From NCBI GenBank assembly GCA_017309015.1, contig JAEDAG010000001.1, forward strand, positions 478,223-542,222: 64,000 nucleotides of DNA, written 5' to 3'. Source of the stretch: Faecalicatena absiana (GTDB lineage: Bacteria; Bacillota; Bacilli; Lactobacillales; Lactobacillaceae). Shown here one piece after another: positions 43,874-54,020 of this stretch. The translations under genes and the position numbers were made by a program. A model generated the notes under the pieces. The model searched no databases. It was not told the origin of the DNA and worked only from the letters and a program-made list of their open reading frames with translations. The stretch's first letter is position 1. Every line of letters begins with the position of its first letter.

Positions 43874-44317
43874 ATTATTGCTCCCTTACACTTTTGTTTT
43901 AATCAACATTACATTTTTAATGTTTTTCTTATTATACCAAATATTGAAGAAATTACCATAAGATGATATCGGACCAATCCCCTTCAGGTCAAGTCTGTCA
44001 AGGCTTTTGCCCTATAAAAAATCTTTGTCAAAACTATCATACTTGTAGTTTTAATCTTTTTAACCCAAATTAAACTTAGTTTTTTAGCTTTTTACCCCAT
44101 TTGGCCTTTTTTCGTTTAAAGCTTGCGATGACAAGCGGCCAGCTAAAAAACAAATTCTTTAATAATTTAAGCGGACTAATTGCTGTTGCTGCCCTTTTCC
44201 GGACGATTGACCACATCCTCCCTAAAATTATCGCTAAAAAACCTAAAAAACAAAAAGCCGAGTGCTATAGAAACAGCATCTCGACTTTATATTATAGCAC
44301 GGTCTGTGCCTATATCC
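43874..44317. other. 444-base oppA-oppB intergenic region: promoter, operator-like repeat, terminator
   Basis: From the oppA side (minus strand): a terminator at 44288-44254, about 300 bases with no gene, then a -10 TATAAT (43936-43931) with TGGTAA 16 bases before it, an inverted repeat AACATTA/TAATGTT (about 43903-43922), and a GGGAGC ribosome site for oppB. The layout lets oppA be made in excess over the permease. Confidence 0.6.
44254..44288 (-). terminator. Terminator or attenuator after oppA1
   Basis: Imperfect stem AAAGCCGAGTGCT/AGCATCTCGACTTT with a bulge, followed by TTTTTGTTTTTT on the minus strand. Confidence 0.65.
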
Positions 44318-45976
44318 CTAGTTCTTCACCGCATATGTGTGCTTAAAGTCAGGATATTCGCCATTGAAGACCAGATTCTTGATATTTGGTCGGATCATCC
44401 AAGCCTGCCCCATGTGGTAGAGCGGGCTGATTGGCTGCTGGTTGATGATGATCTGCTCAGCCTTCAGCAGGGCCGCCTTGCGCTTTTGCTTATTCATGGT
44501 CAATGAGGCCTTGACTGCCTTGTCGTAGGACTTGTTGGTCCACTTGCCGAAGTTGTAGGCCTGGCCACTGGTCATGTATGACAGGAAGTGGTATGGGTCT
44601 GGGAAATCGGAAGTCAGCCCGCCCAGAACCACTTGGTACTTGCCAGCCAGCTGGCGGGCAACTCTGGTGGTCTTTGGCAGGTTGGAAACGGAGACGGAGA
44701 TCTGGTCGCCAAAGGCTTCAGTCAGGGCACTTTGGATGAATTCCGTCTGCTTCTTGTAGGAATCATCGTCGTCAGCCATCAAAGTGAAGGAGATCTTCTT
44801 GGTCTTGAGCTCCTTCAGCGCCTTCTTGAAGTACTTCTGGGCTTCAGTCTTGTCGTATTCGACGTACTTGTTGTTGTCCGTGTCGTGCTTTTCCACGTAG
44901 TCCGCGAAGTTTTCGTCGTCAAGCACGACGTTGGTAGCTGAGAAGGTCGTGGCCTGGGTGTTATAGTCCCCGATCGTGGCCAGAAGCTGCTTGCGGTTGA
45001 TGGCCATTGACAGGGCACGGCGCAAGTTGGCGTTTCTGAACATCTTTTCCTTCTTGTAGTTGTAGCTCAGGTAGGTGGTGTTGCCCAAAGTCAGCACCGT
45101 GTAGCCCTTCTTCCCCTTCATGGACTTGGCGGCCTGGGTGTCGAGGATCGCTGCATCCAGCTTGCCGGTCTGGTAAAGGTTGTAGTCGGTTGAAGGCGTC
45201 TTTTGGACTGAGTAGTTGACGGAGTCCAGCTTGACGTTCTTGGCATCCCAGTAGTACTTGTTCTTGGCCAGCTTCCAGGTCAGGCTTGACCCAGTCCAGC
45301 CGGCAGACGTGAAGGGTCCGTTGTAGACGGCGTATTCCGACTTGGTCCCGTACTTCTTGCCATACTTGTTGACAGCCTTGGAGTCCAATGGCTTCAAGCT
45401 GATGGCGGTCACGACCTTGAAGTAAGGCACTGGCGTTTCAAACTGCACGACCAGCTTGTACTTGCCTTCGGCCTTGACGCCCAAGGTCTTTACCTTCTTC
45501 TTGCCTTCGGAGATCTTGATGGCGTTCTTGATCCCCTGGTAGTTGTTGACCTGGCTTGAAGCCGTCTTCGGGTCAACTTGCCGCCTCCAGGCATAGACGA
45601 AGTCGTCAGCGGTAACTGGATCGCCGTTGGACCACTTGGCGTTCTTGCGCAGGTTGAAGGTCCAGGTCAAGCCATCCTTGGAAACGGATGAGCTTACTGC
45701 CACGCCCGGCTCAACCTTGGAGTTCTTGCCCAAGCGGTAAAGCCCTTCATAGGTGTTGGCAATTTGCTCTTCACTGGCCGTGTCGTCCGCCTTGGCCGGG
45801 TCCAGGCTTTCCAATTCGGAAGTCGTCATCCAGTTGATCGACTTTTCATAGCTCGTCCCAACCGGGGCCTTGGAATTGGATGAACTGGAATTGGAGCTGG
45901 ACTTGGCGCAAGCCCCCAGCAGCAAGGCACTAGCGGCGATCATGGTTCCAGAAATGATTTTCTTAAAATTGCTCAT
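44318..45976 (-). CDS. oppA: Oligopeptide-binding lipoprotein OppA (copy nearest the permease genes)
   Basis: A 552-residue SBP family 5 receptor. The signal peptide carries the lipobox LLLGAC (lipidated Cys 23), and a Ser/Asn-rich linker follows. The family core shows LRKNAKWSNGDPVTADDFVYAWRR (about 112-135) and the closing lobe ending PDFKHTYAVKN. It captures peptides outside the membrane and delivers them to OppBC. It has its own promoter (TTGTAA, 17 bases, TATAAT at 46109-46081). It is the intact paralogue most like the truncated gene at 46198. Confidence 0.93.
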   Translation of the reverse strand: MSNFKKIISGTMIAASALLLGACAKSSSNSSSSNSKAPVGTSYEKSINWMTTSELESLDPAKADDTASEEQIANTYEGLYRLGKNSKVEPGVAVSSSVSKDGLTWTFNLRKNAKWSNGDPVTADDFVYAWRRQVDPKTASSQVNNYQGIKNAIKISEGKKKVKTLGVKAEGKYKLVVQFETPVPYFKVVTAISLKPLDSKAVNKYGKKYGTKSEYAVYNGPFTSAGWTGSSLTWKLAKNKYYWDAKNVKLDSVNYSVQKTPSTDYNLYQTGKLDAAILDTQAAKSMKGKKGYTVLTLGNTTYLSYNYKKEKMFRNANLRRALSMAINRKQLLATIGDYNTQATTFSATNVVLDDENFADYVEKHDTDNNKYVEYDKTEAQKYFKKALKELKTKKISFTLMADDDDSYKKQTEFIQSALTEAFGDQISVSVSNLPKTTRVARQLAGKYQVVLGGLTSDFPDPYHFLSYMTSGQAYNFGKWTNKSYDKAVKASLTMNKQKRKAALLKAEQIIINQQPISPLYHMGQAWMIRPNIKNLVFNGEYPDFKHTYAVKN

Positions 45977-46080
45977 GGCATGTATTCCTCTTATTAAACT
46001 AAATTAACCGAAAAATGACACAACAAGCTCAAAGCTAACAAATAATCCACATTAAATAATAATTAAAACCTAATAAGTCG

Positions 46081-46109
46081 ATTATACCGAAGACCTTCCC
46101 TATTTACAA
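46081..46109 (-). promoter_or_regulatory. oppA1 promoter
   Basis: TTGTAA (46109-46104), 17 bases, TATAAT (46086-46081) on the minus strand. Confidence 0.7.
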
Positions 46110-46116
46110 GCAAGCA

Positions 46117-46146
46117 AAAAGACGGCAGGTCAGCCTGCCGCCTTTT
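46117..46146 (-). terminator. Terminator after the truncated oppA gene
   Basis: AAAAGACGGCAGG/CCTGCCGCCTTTT with loop TCAG, T-rich on the minus strand. Confidence 0.8.
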
Positions 46147-46197
46147 GTACTTCATTTTTTGCTTTAGCTTTTTGGACAATATTTCCCAGGAAATACG

Positions 46198-47712
46198 CTA
46201 GTTCTTCACGGCATAAGCATGCTTGAAGTCCGGGTACTCGCCATTAAAGACCACGCCTTTAACGTTAGCGCGGATCATCCAAGCCTGCCCCAGGTGAAAG
46301 AGGGTGGTGATCGGCTGCTGGTCCGCGATGATCCGTTCCGCCTTGAGCAAGGCTGCCTGGCGCTTGTCCTTGTCCATCGTCAATGAAGCCTTGATGGCCT
46401 GGTCATAGGACGCGTTGGACCACTTGCCGAAGTTGTAAGGCTGGTCCGTGGTCAGGTAGGACAGGAAGTGGTATGGGTCTGGGAAGTCGGAGGTCAGCCC
46501 GCCCAAGAAGACCTGGAAGTTGCCGGCACTCTGCCGGGACAGGCGCGTCTCTTTTGGCAGATTGGTGACCGACACAGAAAGCTTGCTGCCAAAGGTTTGG
46601 GACAGAGCGCTTTGAATGAACTCCGTTTCCTTCTTGTAGACGTCGTCATCGTCGCCAAGCAGGTTAAAGGAGAGCTTCTTGACGCCCAGTTCCTTTAAGG
46701 CCTTGGCAAAGTACTTCTTGGCCGCGGCCTTGTTCACGTCCAGGTACTTGTTCCCCGCCGCGTCGTGGCTTTCCACGTACTTGGCGAAATTCCGTCCTTC
46801 CAAGACCGCATTGGTAGCTGAGAAGCTCTTGGCCTGGGTGTTGTAGTCCCCGATCGTGGAGATCAGCTGCTTGCGGTTCAGGGCCAGGGAAATGGCCCGG
46901 CGCAAGTTGACGTTTCTGAACATCTTGTACTTGAAGTTGTAGGTCAAGTAGGTCGTGTTGCCCATGGTCAAGACCGTGTAGCCCGTCTTCCCCTTCAGCT
47001 GCTTGGCCGCCTGGGTATCAAGCAGGGCCGCGTCCAGCTTGCCGCTTTGGTAGAGGTTGTAGTCGGTTGACGGGGTCTTTTGGACTGAGTAGCCGATCTC
47101 ATCCAGCTTAACCTGTTTCTTGTCCCAGTAATCCGGATTTTTAACCAGCTTCCAGGTCAGGTTGGCCCCGGTCCAGCCAACGGACTTGAATGGCCCGTTG
47201 TAGACCGCGTAAGCTGACTTGGTCCCGTAGCGCTTGCCATACTTGGCCACCGCCTTGGAGTCAACCGGCTTCAAGCTGATGGCGGTCACGACCTTGAAGT
47301 ACGGGACCTGGTAATCAAAGCGGACGACCAGCTTATACTTGCCAGCTGCCTTGACGCCCAAGGAGCTGACCTTTTTCTTGCCTTCCGAGATCGCGATCGC
47401 GTTCTTGATCCCCTGGTAGTTGTTGACCTGGCCTGAAGCCGTCTTGGGGTCAACCTGCCGCTTCCAGGCATAGACGAAATCCTGGGCGGTTACCGGATCG
47501 CCATTGGACCACTTGGCATTCTTGCGCAGATAAAAGGTCCAGGTCAGCCCGTCTATGGCAGCTACAGCCTTTTTAGCCACGCCTGGCTCTAGCTTGGAAT
47601 TCTTGCCCAGCCGGAAGAGCCCTTCATAGGTATTGGCGATCTGTTCTTCGCTGGCCGTGTCCCCGGCGGTTGGCAACACATCCAGCAAACATTTCTTTTC
47701 GCGAAACGACAC
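46198..47712 (-). pseudogene. 5'-truncated oppA paralogue next to the IS607 element
   Basis: From DTASEEQIANTYEG onwards this frame matches the intact protein at 44318 to the end (PDFKHAYAVKN). The signal peptide, lipobox and about 60 N-terminal residues are gone. In their place stand about 16 unrelated codons from a GTG (SFREKKCLLDVLP) that have no export signal. The break falls beside the right end of the IS607-family element. On the far side of that element no oppA 5' part is found, so an adjacent deletion took place. A product, if made, would stay in the cytoplasm. The rest of the frame is undamaged, so the event is recent. Confidence 0.8.
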
Positions 47713-47759
47713 AGCTGCAAAAAATGTGTGCAGATGTGTATTTTAGTTTGGACTAATGG

Positions 47760-48000
47760 AATCACAGAGGTCTAATGATATTGACCCTACACACCAGCTT
47801 TGACGCTTTACTCGCAAACATTTTTCTTATTGCCGTCATCACTGGTATTCCGATCTCTCAACTAGGAGGCAATCGCATTGACCAGCGCAGGCACTTGCGT
47901 GCCACTCTTGCAACTTCTTGGAAAGACTCTCGCCAATCCTCGGGTACAGCTAACCCGCATGACTAAGGCCGAAGCCAAAGCCTTAACTTCGCTTTTTTTG
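47760..48000 (-). ncRNA. Probable guide RNA region of the IS607 tnpB
   Basis: Non-coding right end after the tnpB stop. It is rich in stems (CGGGT/ACCCG around 47940-47960; AAGGC/GCCTT around 47967-47983). In IS607 elements this segment yields the omega RNA. Its limits and guide cannot be placed without the exact element end. Confidence 0.35.
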
Positions 48001-48003
48001 AAT

Positions 48004-49311
48004 TTACAGTGCCTTATTCAATTCTGGATGCTCAGCCAGCGCTAAAAGGCTTAGCATCGCATTCTTGTCCCGATCTACGACTTTGTTGTAGTTCGGGCAT
48101 TTTTTGTTGTAGCAGACGTACTCATTGTGCTTTGTGCCGTGCTTCTTGTTTCCGTAAAGGGTGATCTTTTCATCGCCCTTTTTAACATTGCCACAGGCTG
48201 CACAGCGCTGAGTAGACGGGTACAGCTTGTTTGCCAGAATAAGCTCCTTGCCGTACCAATCGCACTTGTAGGTCAAGATCTGCTTGAACTTGCCAAACAT
48301 TGACCGATGCACGCCTTTAGAGGCTACATGGCTCATCAACATGCCCTTGACAGACAGATTTTCGATTACGATCTTGTCATAGTTTCTAACCAGTTCAGTC
48401 GTAAACTTCTGGATCAGATCGTTTTGGATATTGCCAGCCTTCCGATAGCAGGCTTGAAGCTTGGCTCTCGTCTTCAAGTAGTTCTTGCTGTTGTAGGCCG
48501 CTTTTCCATTTTGGATTCGTTTTCTGGCAAGTTGTCTTTGATAGTGCTTGATCTTCTTGTAAATCTTGTCAAGACGCTTAGGCAAGACGTTTACACGACC
48601 TTCCGTGTAATCGAAGTGGCCAACGTTCACGTCAACGGCTGTTGCCTTGCCTGTCTTAGCTGGCTGCTTAATGTCTTCAACCTGGAAAGGAATGGATGCG
48701 TAATAATTGCCTGCTTCTGTGAAATAGCTGATTACGCCGAAGTCATCAGAAAGCACAGGCTCATTTAAGCGAATCCGGCCAAGTGGCCAATCCTTGCGCC
48801 TCTGCGGGCATTCCAGCTTCAGAATCTGTCCTTCGATTTTGCTTTGGTCGCTCTTAAAGCCTTGGCGGGAGGCTTTGCGGGACTTGTACTTCGGCTTGCC
48901 CCAGTCTGGCTGGGCTTTGTCAAAGAAGTTCTTCCAAGCATTGCCAAGATCCCGCACTGCAAGATTGGCAAGATGAGCTGGATATGCCAGTCTCCAAGCA
49001 TCAGTTTCCTTGTCAGAATTAAGCTCATTGCGAACTCTCTGCCAGCTTGGAGAGGGGTTTGCTTTAGCTCCAGGGCTGTTTCTGTCAATCTCGCGAATCA
49101 CCCTGCGGACTTCATCATGGGTTTTCGCAGCTTCTTTGACTATTTTTACTTTTTCAGTGTAGTCAGCCATCAACCGTCTGACCTCGTACATCTCGTTCCA
49201 GATATCCAGAGCATGATTCCATGCCCAGCGCCGATAGCCGCACAGCTCGATAAAGAGCTGCTTTTGTTCTTCATTAAGCTGAAGCTTGTAGACTCTGGTC
49301 TGCGTTCGCAT
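48004..49311 (-). CDS. tnpB: TnpB of IS607-family element
   Basis: A 435-residue RNA-guided nuclease. The RuvC residues are the Asp in TAVDVNVGH, the Glu in IVIENLSVKG and the Asp in VVDRDKNAML. The zinc finger is CAACG with a long insert before CYNKKCPNYNK. It differs clearly from the IS605-type TnpB in this window (other N-terminus, longer finger), so it is an independent family. Start and stop are normal. The tnpA stop lies two bases before its ATG. Confidence 0.93.
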   Translation of the reverse strand: MRTQTRVYKLQLNEEQKQLFIELCGYRRWAWNHALDIWNEMYEVRRLMADYTEKVKIVKEAAKTHDEVRRVIREIDRNSPGAKANPSPSWQRVRNELNSDKETDAWRLAYPAHLANLAVRDLGNAWKNFFDKAQPDWGKPKYKSRKASRQGFKSDQSKIEGQILKLECPQRRKDWPLGRIRLNEPVLSDDFGVISYFTEAGNYYASIPFQVEDIKQPAKTGKATAVDVNVGHFDYTEGRVNVLPKRLDKIYKKIKHYQRQLARKRIQNGKAAYNSKNYLKTRAKLQACYRKAGNIQNDLIQKFTTELVRNYDKIVIENLSVKGMLMSHVASKGVHRSMFGKFKQILTYKCDWYGKELILANKLYPSTQRCAACGNVKKGDEKITLYGNKKHGTKHNEYVCYNKKCPNYNKVVDRDKNAMLSLLALAEHPELNKAL

Positions 49312-49313
49312 CT

Positions 49314-49928
49314 TTAGTCACCTTCTTCCTTGTGTGGCAGCTTTGGATCTTCTGCTATCTCTTTCTTGTATCTTCTCAATCCATCCAGACGACAGGAGAA
49401 GACATGAATAACGCTCATCAGATCCTCAACCAGTTCTTGATCCGGACTGGTATCTGGATTGTTAAGAACAACAATCTCAGTGCCGTGTCTTTGACAGAAG
49501 TCTTCGAACCAGTCAAAACCAAAACGAATGAAGCGGTCTTTGTACGTGATAAAGATTTTGGCAATTTTCTTGTCTTCCACGTCCTGCAGAAGCTTATTCC
49601 ATTTAGGGCGGCGATAATTGAGGCCACTCCCAATGTCGCTGATTCGCTCATCGAGGATGATGCCTTTGGCATTGCAGTACTGAGTAATAAAATCCATCTG
49701 ATTTTTCAGATTGTTCTTCTGCCCCTGCGAAGAGACACGTGCATACGCAACGTTCTTCCGTTGCTCTGGCACTCCGAGAAGTCTGTTGAGCTGTTCCTCA
49801 GTATAGTAGCGTCTGTTGGCTACGTTTCTGAATGCATGAAGCTTTCCTTCACGATCCCAGCGCTGCAGCGTGCTTACTGAAACGCCCAAGACTTTAGCAG
49901 CTTCATGGGGCTTGTAGACTTTAGACAT
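49314..49928 (-). CDS. tnpA: IS607-family serine recombinase TnpA
   Basis: A 204-residue transposase. It begins with a MerR-like helix-turn-helix (YKPHEAAKVLGVSVSTLQRW and NRRYYTEEQLNRLLG, about 5-53). A small serine-recombinase domain follows whose nucleophile is the Ser in VAYARVSSQGQ (about residue 67), with the arginines of the active site in ITYKDRFIRFGFDW. The recombinase-before-HTH order is inverted in this family, as here. The protein looks complete, so the element may be mobile. Confidence 0.93.
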   Translation of the reverse strand: MSKVYKPHEAAKVLGVSVSTLQRWDREGKLHAFRNVANRRYYTEEQLNRLLGVPEQRKNVAYARVSSQGQKNNLKNQMDFITQYCNAKGIILDERISDIGSGLNYRRPKWNKLLQDVEDKKIAKIFITYKDRFIRFGFDWFEDFCQRHGTEIVVLNNPDTSPDQELVEDLMSVIHVFSCRLDGLRRYKKEIAEDPKLPHKEEGD

Positions 49929-50291
49929 AAAAAATAGACTCGTCCTTTCTATTAGGATAAGTCTATTATACCACCATCTAAATACGTTAGCACATTTTAG
50001 CTACGTATTTTGAGACTAGTAGTTAGCACTTATTAATTTTTGCTTAAAACCTGTATGCTCCAATTATAGAGGACTTTTTCAGGCAGACAAGGGGCGTTTT
50101 CATACTTTGCAATATTTGATATTTTCATCAGCCTTACTGGAAATTGACCTAAATAAAGCGAGAAAATCCGGTAAAATGCTTAACAATCATTCGGCAAAAG
50201 AGCCTCAAGCAGAGCATGAAAAAGAGGACCCGCGGGTCCTCTTTTCATGATGAGTTTTTTATTTACAATGTTTTCAATTTTCAGCTTCTGG
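49929..50291. other. 363-base region between the IS607 element and oppA3
   Basis: It holds the IS607 left end (AAATACG/CGTATTT inverted repeat, 49980-50012), about 200 AT-rich bases without a frame, and the oppA3 terminator. No 5' part of the truncated oppA is present here. Confidence 0.5.
50220..50245 (-). terminator. Terminator of oppA3
   Basis: Perfect palindrome around AAAAGAGGACCCG, T4 on either side. Confidence 0.8.
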
Positions 50292-51920
50292 CTACTTGAT
50301 GTAGGCTTCCTTGAAGTTGTAAGGAGCGCCGGCACCGTTGAAGACGACGCCCTTAACTGAAGGCTTAACCAGGGTAGCTTCGTTGCTGTAGTACAGCGGC
50401 GTTACGCCTTGGTCTTCAACAAGGGCCTGGTCAGCGGCAACAAGGGCCTTCCAGCGGTCAGCAGTTGAGCTGGTCGTCTTTGAAGTCGTCAGGTTCTTGT
50501 TGTAGCTGCTGCTTTGCCACTTCCCGTAGTTGTAGGCGTTGCCCTTGGCAAGCAGGTCCAGGAAGGAGATTGGGTCTGAGAAGTCAGCAGTCCAGCCAGT
50601 TGCGACCACGTCAAAGTTCAGCGCGGAAACGCGGGACAGCCGGGTCTTGAATGGCACGTTGGAAACTTCAACCTTCATCCCCAGGTTGGTTTCCAGGGCT
50701 GATTGGATGAATTCGGTAACCTTCTTGGCATCATCAGTATCATCCCCCAAAAGCTGGATGGTGATTGACTTCTTGCCAAGTTCCTTCAAAGCCTTCTTGT
50801 AGTATTCCTTGGCCTTGGCCTTGTCGTAGCCTTGAACGGCCTTGGTTGCGGCAGTTTCAACTTCGCTTGAGAAGTCCTTGCCAGTCGCGCCGTCGGTGAT
50901 GCCAGCTGCTGTGAATGAAACGGCTGGAGCGTTGGCGGCACCAACAGTAGTTGCCAATTGGGACTTGTTGATTGAAAGTGAGATCGCCTTGCGCAGGTTG
51001 GCATTAGCCAGGTTCTTGTCCTTGGCGATGTTGTATTGCAGGTATCTAGTCGAAGCAAACTTCCGGATGGTCCAGCCCTTGGTGCCCTTCAGCTGCTTGC
51101 TTTGCTGAGCGTTCAGGTTGGTTTCGTCCAGCTTGCCGCTTTGGTAGAGGTTGTAGCTGGTCGTTTGGGTCTTTTGAACGCTCATGCTTACTTCATCAAG
51201 CTTGACGTTCTTCTTGTCCCAGTAAGTGTTGCTCTTCTTCAGCTTCCAGCTCAAGTTGGTGCCAGTCCAGCCGGTCATCTTGAACGGGCCGTTGGACAGA
51301 ACGTACTTGGCCGCGGTGCCGTACTTGGAGCCGCACTTTTCCACGAATTTCTGGTTTTGCGGGAAGAAGATGTAGAAGCCCATCAGCAGCTTGAAGTATG
51401 GGATTCTCCGGTCCAGGGTAACGACCAGCTTGTACTTGCCATCAGCCTTGACGCCCAAAGCGGTGGCCTTCTTCTTGCCGGCTACGATGGCATCAGCGTT
51501 CTTGATGCCTGAGAACAGGTAGGCATATTCTGAAGCCGTCTTCGGGTCAACCGTTCTCCTCCAAGAGTAGACGAAGTCGTTGGCCGTAACTTCATCGCCG
51601 TTGGACCACTTAGCCCCCTTGCGCAGGTTGAAGGTCCAGGTCTTGCCGTCCGCGCTTTCCTTCCAGGACTTGGCCATCCCTGGGGTAGCCTTGGCCTTGT
51701 TGCTCAAGCGGATCAAGCCTTCCATGACGTTGTTGAACTGGTCGGCGTCATAACGGTCAGTGGCCTTTGACGGGTCCATCGTGGTCAATTCGGCCGCTTC
51801 AGTCCAGGCAAGCTTTTGGGGCTTGCTGGACGAAGAGGATGACTTGCTTCCGCAAGCTGCCAAAAGCGCCGCGGAGGCCAAAAGGACTGAGCTGGCTGCA
51901 AATAATCTGCTCTTTCTCAT
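50292..51920 (-). CDS. OppA-type peptide-binding lipoprotein (third)
   Basis: A 542-residue SBP family 5 lipoprotein. I start at ATG 51920 (MRKSRLFAASSVLL) because GTGAGG precedes it and this gives a proper signal peptide with lipobox LLAAC; an upstream ATG adds nine unlikely residues. The core reads LRKGAKWSNGDEVTANDFVYSWRR, and the end is APYNFKEAYIK. It differs from the 44318 copy through most of the peptide-binding lobe, so specificity probably differs. It has its own promoter (TATAAT at 52031-52026) and terminator. Confidence 0.92.
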   Translation of the reverse strand: MRKSRLFAASSVLLASAALLAACGSKSSSSSSKPQKLAWTEAAELTTMDPSKATDRYDADQFNNVMEGLIRLSNKAKATPGMAKSWKESADGKTWTFNLRKGAKWSNGDEVTANDFVYSWRRTVDPKTASEYAYLFSGIKNADAIVAGKKKATALGVKADGKYKLVVTLDRRIPYFKLLMGFYIFFPQNQKFVEKCGSKYGTAAKYVLSNGPFKMTGWTGTNLSWKLKKSNTYWDKKNVKLDEVSMSVQKTQTTSYNLYQSGKLDETNLNAQQSKQLKGTKGWTIRKFASTRYLQYNIAKDKNLANANLRKAISLSINKSQLATTVGAANAPAVSFTAAGITDGATGKDFSSEVETAATKAVQGYDKAKAKEYYKKALKELGKKSITIQLLGDDTDDAKKVTEFIQSALETNLGMKVEVSNVPFKTRLSRVSALNFDVVATGWTADFSDPISFLDLLAKGNAYNYGKWQSSSYNKNLTTSKTTSSTADRWKALVAADQALVEDQGVTPLYYSNEATLVKPSVKGVVFNGAGAPYNFKEAYIK

Positions 51921-52163
51921 TTTAAATACCTCACTCATTGCACACACGAAACTGGAAACATCGTTCCAGCTGTCTTTCTTCAGGTCTTACATTAACTAAA
52001 GATTAAATTACTTAAGTTGTGTTTAATTATAGCAAAAGTTTGCCTTTTGAGAAGACCTTTTTGGCAAAAAAATGAGAAAAATTACAATTTTAGCCCGCGC
52101 TTTCTCATTTTTCTTCAACAGAACTAAAAAAGGCCTTTTTTTGGCAAATATCAATCGCCACAA

Positions 52164-52196
52164 AAAAGAAGAGAAGCAAGCTTGCTTCTCTTCTTT
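52164..52196 (-). terminator. Terminator of oppA4
   Basis: AAAGAAGAGAAGCAAG palindrome with TTT runs at both ends. Confidence 0.8.
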
Positions 52197-52231
52197 ATTT
52201 AAATCTAGCTTTTAATTAGGCTGCGGTCAGA

Positions 52232-53857
52232 CTACTTGATGTAGGCATCCTTGAAGTTCCAAGTCCCACGGTTTTGGTAAACGTCCTTGACGTTGGTGCG
52301 TACCAGAACTGATGAGCTTTGGTAGTAAAGTGGGGAGATGCCGGAGTCCTTAAGCAGGATTTCTTCGGCCTTGGTCAGATCGTCCCAACGCTTGGATGAT
52401 GATGAAGTAGTCTTTGAGTCAGCAACCAGCTTGTCGTATTCGCTGTTCTTCCACTTCCCGTTGTTTTCTGGGTTCTTTGAAGTGAACAGGTCCAGGAAGG
52501 AGATTGGGTCAGCGAAGTCGGCGCTCCAGCCGGAAACGACGATGTCGAAGTTGCCGGCAGTTGACCGTGACAGACGGGTCTTGAATGGCAGGTTTTGAAC
52601 TGAAACGCTGACTCTCTTGCCGAAGGTTGATTCAAAGTTTGATTGCAGGGCTTCAGTCGTCTTGTTGCCGGCGTCAGTGTCGTCAGACAGGATCTTGAAG
52701 CTGAAGCTCTTGACGCCAAGTTCCTTGAGCCCCTTGTCCATGTACTTGACGGCTTCACTCTTCTTGGTGCTGGTTGGGTAGTTGGCTTCAGCTGATGAAG
52801 CAATGCCCTTGGTGTAGTCTTCGCCGTTGACGTTGGTCAATTGCGGTGGAGTCAAAGTGTTGGCAGGGGTGCTTGAGCCACCGAGAGTTGAGCACAGGCC
52901 CTTCCGGTTGACGGCCAGTGACAAAGCCTTGCGGACGTTGGCGTTAGCCAGGTACTTGTTCTTGGCAACGTTGAATTGCAGGTAGAAGGTTGCACCTTGG
53001 TTCAAGCTGCGGTAAGCTGGGTCGTTCTTCAATTGCTTGGTTTGTGAAGCATCCAGGCTAGTGTAGTCAAGCTTCTTTGATTGGTACAGGTTGTATGAGG
53101 TTGATGGTGACTTCTGTACGCTGTACTTGATGGCGTCAAGCTTAACGTCCTTGGCATCCCAGTAGTTCTTGTTCTTAACCAGCTTCCAGGTCAGGTTTGA
53201 ACCAGTCCAGCCAGTCTGCTTGTAAGGACCGTTGTAGGCCATGTACTTGGAAGCAGTACCGTACTTGGAGCCATACTTCTTAACAGCCTTTTCTTGTTGC
53301 GGGAAGAAGACCGCGAAGCCCATCAGCTTGTCGAAGTAAGCGATCCGGCGGTCAAGCGTTACGACCAGCTTGTACTTGCCTTCGGCCTTGACGCCCAAGG
53401 AGCTGACTGGCTTCTTGCTGGCAACGATGGCATCAGCGTTCTTGATGCCTGAGAACAGGTATGAGTATTGGGAAGCAGTCTTAGGGTTGACCGTTCTTTG
53501 CCATGAGTAGACGAAGTCCTTGGCTGTTACAGGAGTACCATCGTCCCACTTTGACTTTCTCAAGGTATAGGTATAAGTCTTGCCGTCCTTTGAAACCTTT
53601 TCACTGGTTGCCAAGCCCTTTTCCAGCTTGGAGTTAGGGCCCAAACGGTAAAGACCTTCCAAGGTGTTGGTCAATTGGTTGAATGAGGTAACGTCAGTTG
53701 CCTTTGACAAGTCCATTGTTGGGATTTCAGCCGCGTCCATCCACTTCAGGGTCTTGCTTGATGATGACGACGAGGAATCGTTATTGCCGCAGGCAGCCAA
53801 CAAGGCAGCTGATGCCAAGACGGTTGCGCTTAAACTTAAAGTCTTGCTAAGCTTCAT
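52232..53857 (-). CDS. OppA-type peptide-binding lipoprotein (fourth)
   Basis: A 541-residue lipoprotein. The start at 53857 (MKLSKTLSLSATVLASAALLAACG) has GGAG 10 bases upstream and yields a clean signal peptide with lipobox LLAAC; ten residues upstream are probably untranslated. It resembles the 54074 product far more than the other OppA proteins (for example ATSEKVSKDGKTYTYTLRKSKW in both), so these two arose by recent tandem duplication. A Cys in RKGLCSTLGG is unique to this copy. Confidence 0.92.
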   Translation of the reverse strand: MKLSKTLSLSATVLASAALLAACGNNDSSSSSSSKTLKWMDAAEIPTMDLSKATDVTSFNQLTNTLEGLYRLGPNSKLEKGLATSEKVSKDGKTYTYTLRKSKWDDGTPVTAKDFVYSWQRTVNPKTASQYSYLFSGIKNADAIVASKKPVSSLGVKAEGKYKLVVTLDRRIAYFDKLMGFAVFFPQQEKAVKKYGSKYGTASKYMAYNGPYKQTGWTGSNLTWKLVKNKNYWDAKDVKLDAIKYSVQKSPSTSYNLYQSKKLDYTSLDASQTKQLKNDPAYRSLNQGATFYLQFNVAKNKYLANANVRKALSLAVNRKGLCSTLGGSSTPANTLTPPQLTNVNGEDYTKGIASSAEANYPTSTKKSEAVKYMDKGLKELGVKSFSFKILSDDTDAGNKTTEALQSNFESTFGKRVSVSVQNLPFKTRLSRSTAGNFDIVVSGWSADFADPISFLDLFTSKNPENNGKWKNSEYDKLVADSKTTSSSSKRWDDLTKAEEILLKDSGISPLYYQSSSVLVRTNVKDVYQNRGTWNFKDAYIK

Positions 53858-54020
53858 TGTACTTTTCTCCTTTATCTTCTTAGACACACGAGTATTAAGT
53901 GAGATTAAGAAAGTTGGCCAACTAATTAATCTTTAATGTTAAATTCATATTACTCCTATTTTTAGAATTGCACAAGCCTGTATTAATTGTTTTTTCATTT
54001 TTATTAAATTCTGGCAAAAA

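Larger units (their letters stand above)
47713..49990 (-). mobile_element. IS607-family element (tnpA-tnpB)
   Basis: tnpA (serine recombinase with MerR-type HTH) and tnpB lie in tandem with the usual 3-base spacing. Outer limits are approximate: the left end lies near 49990 beside an inverted AAATACG/CGTATTT, and the right end near 47713 where oppA homology breaks. The 290 bases after tnpB hold stem-rich sequence expected of a guide RNA. IS607 elements leave no terminal inverted repeats, so exact ends need an empty-site comparison. Confidence 0.8.
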
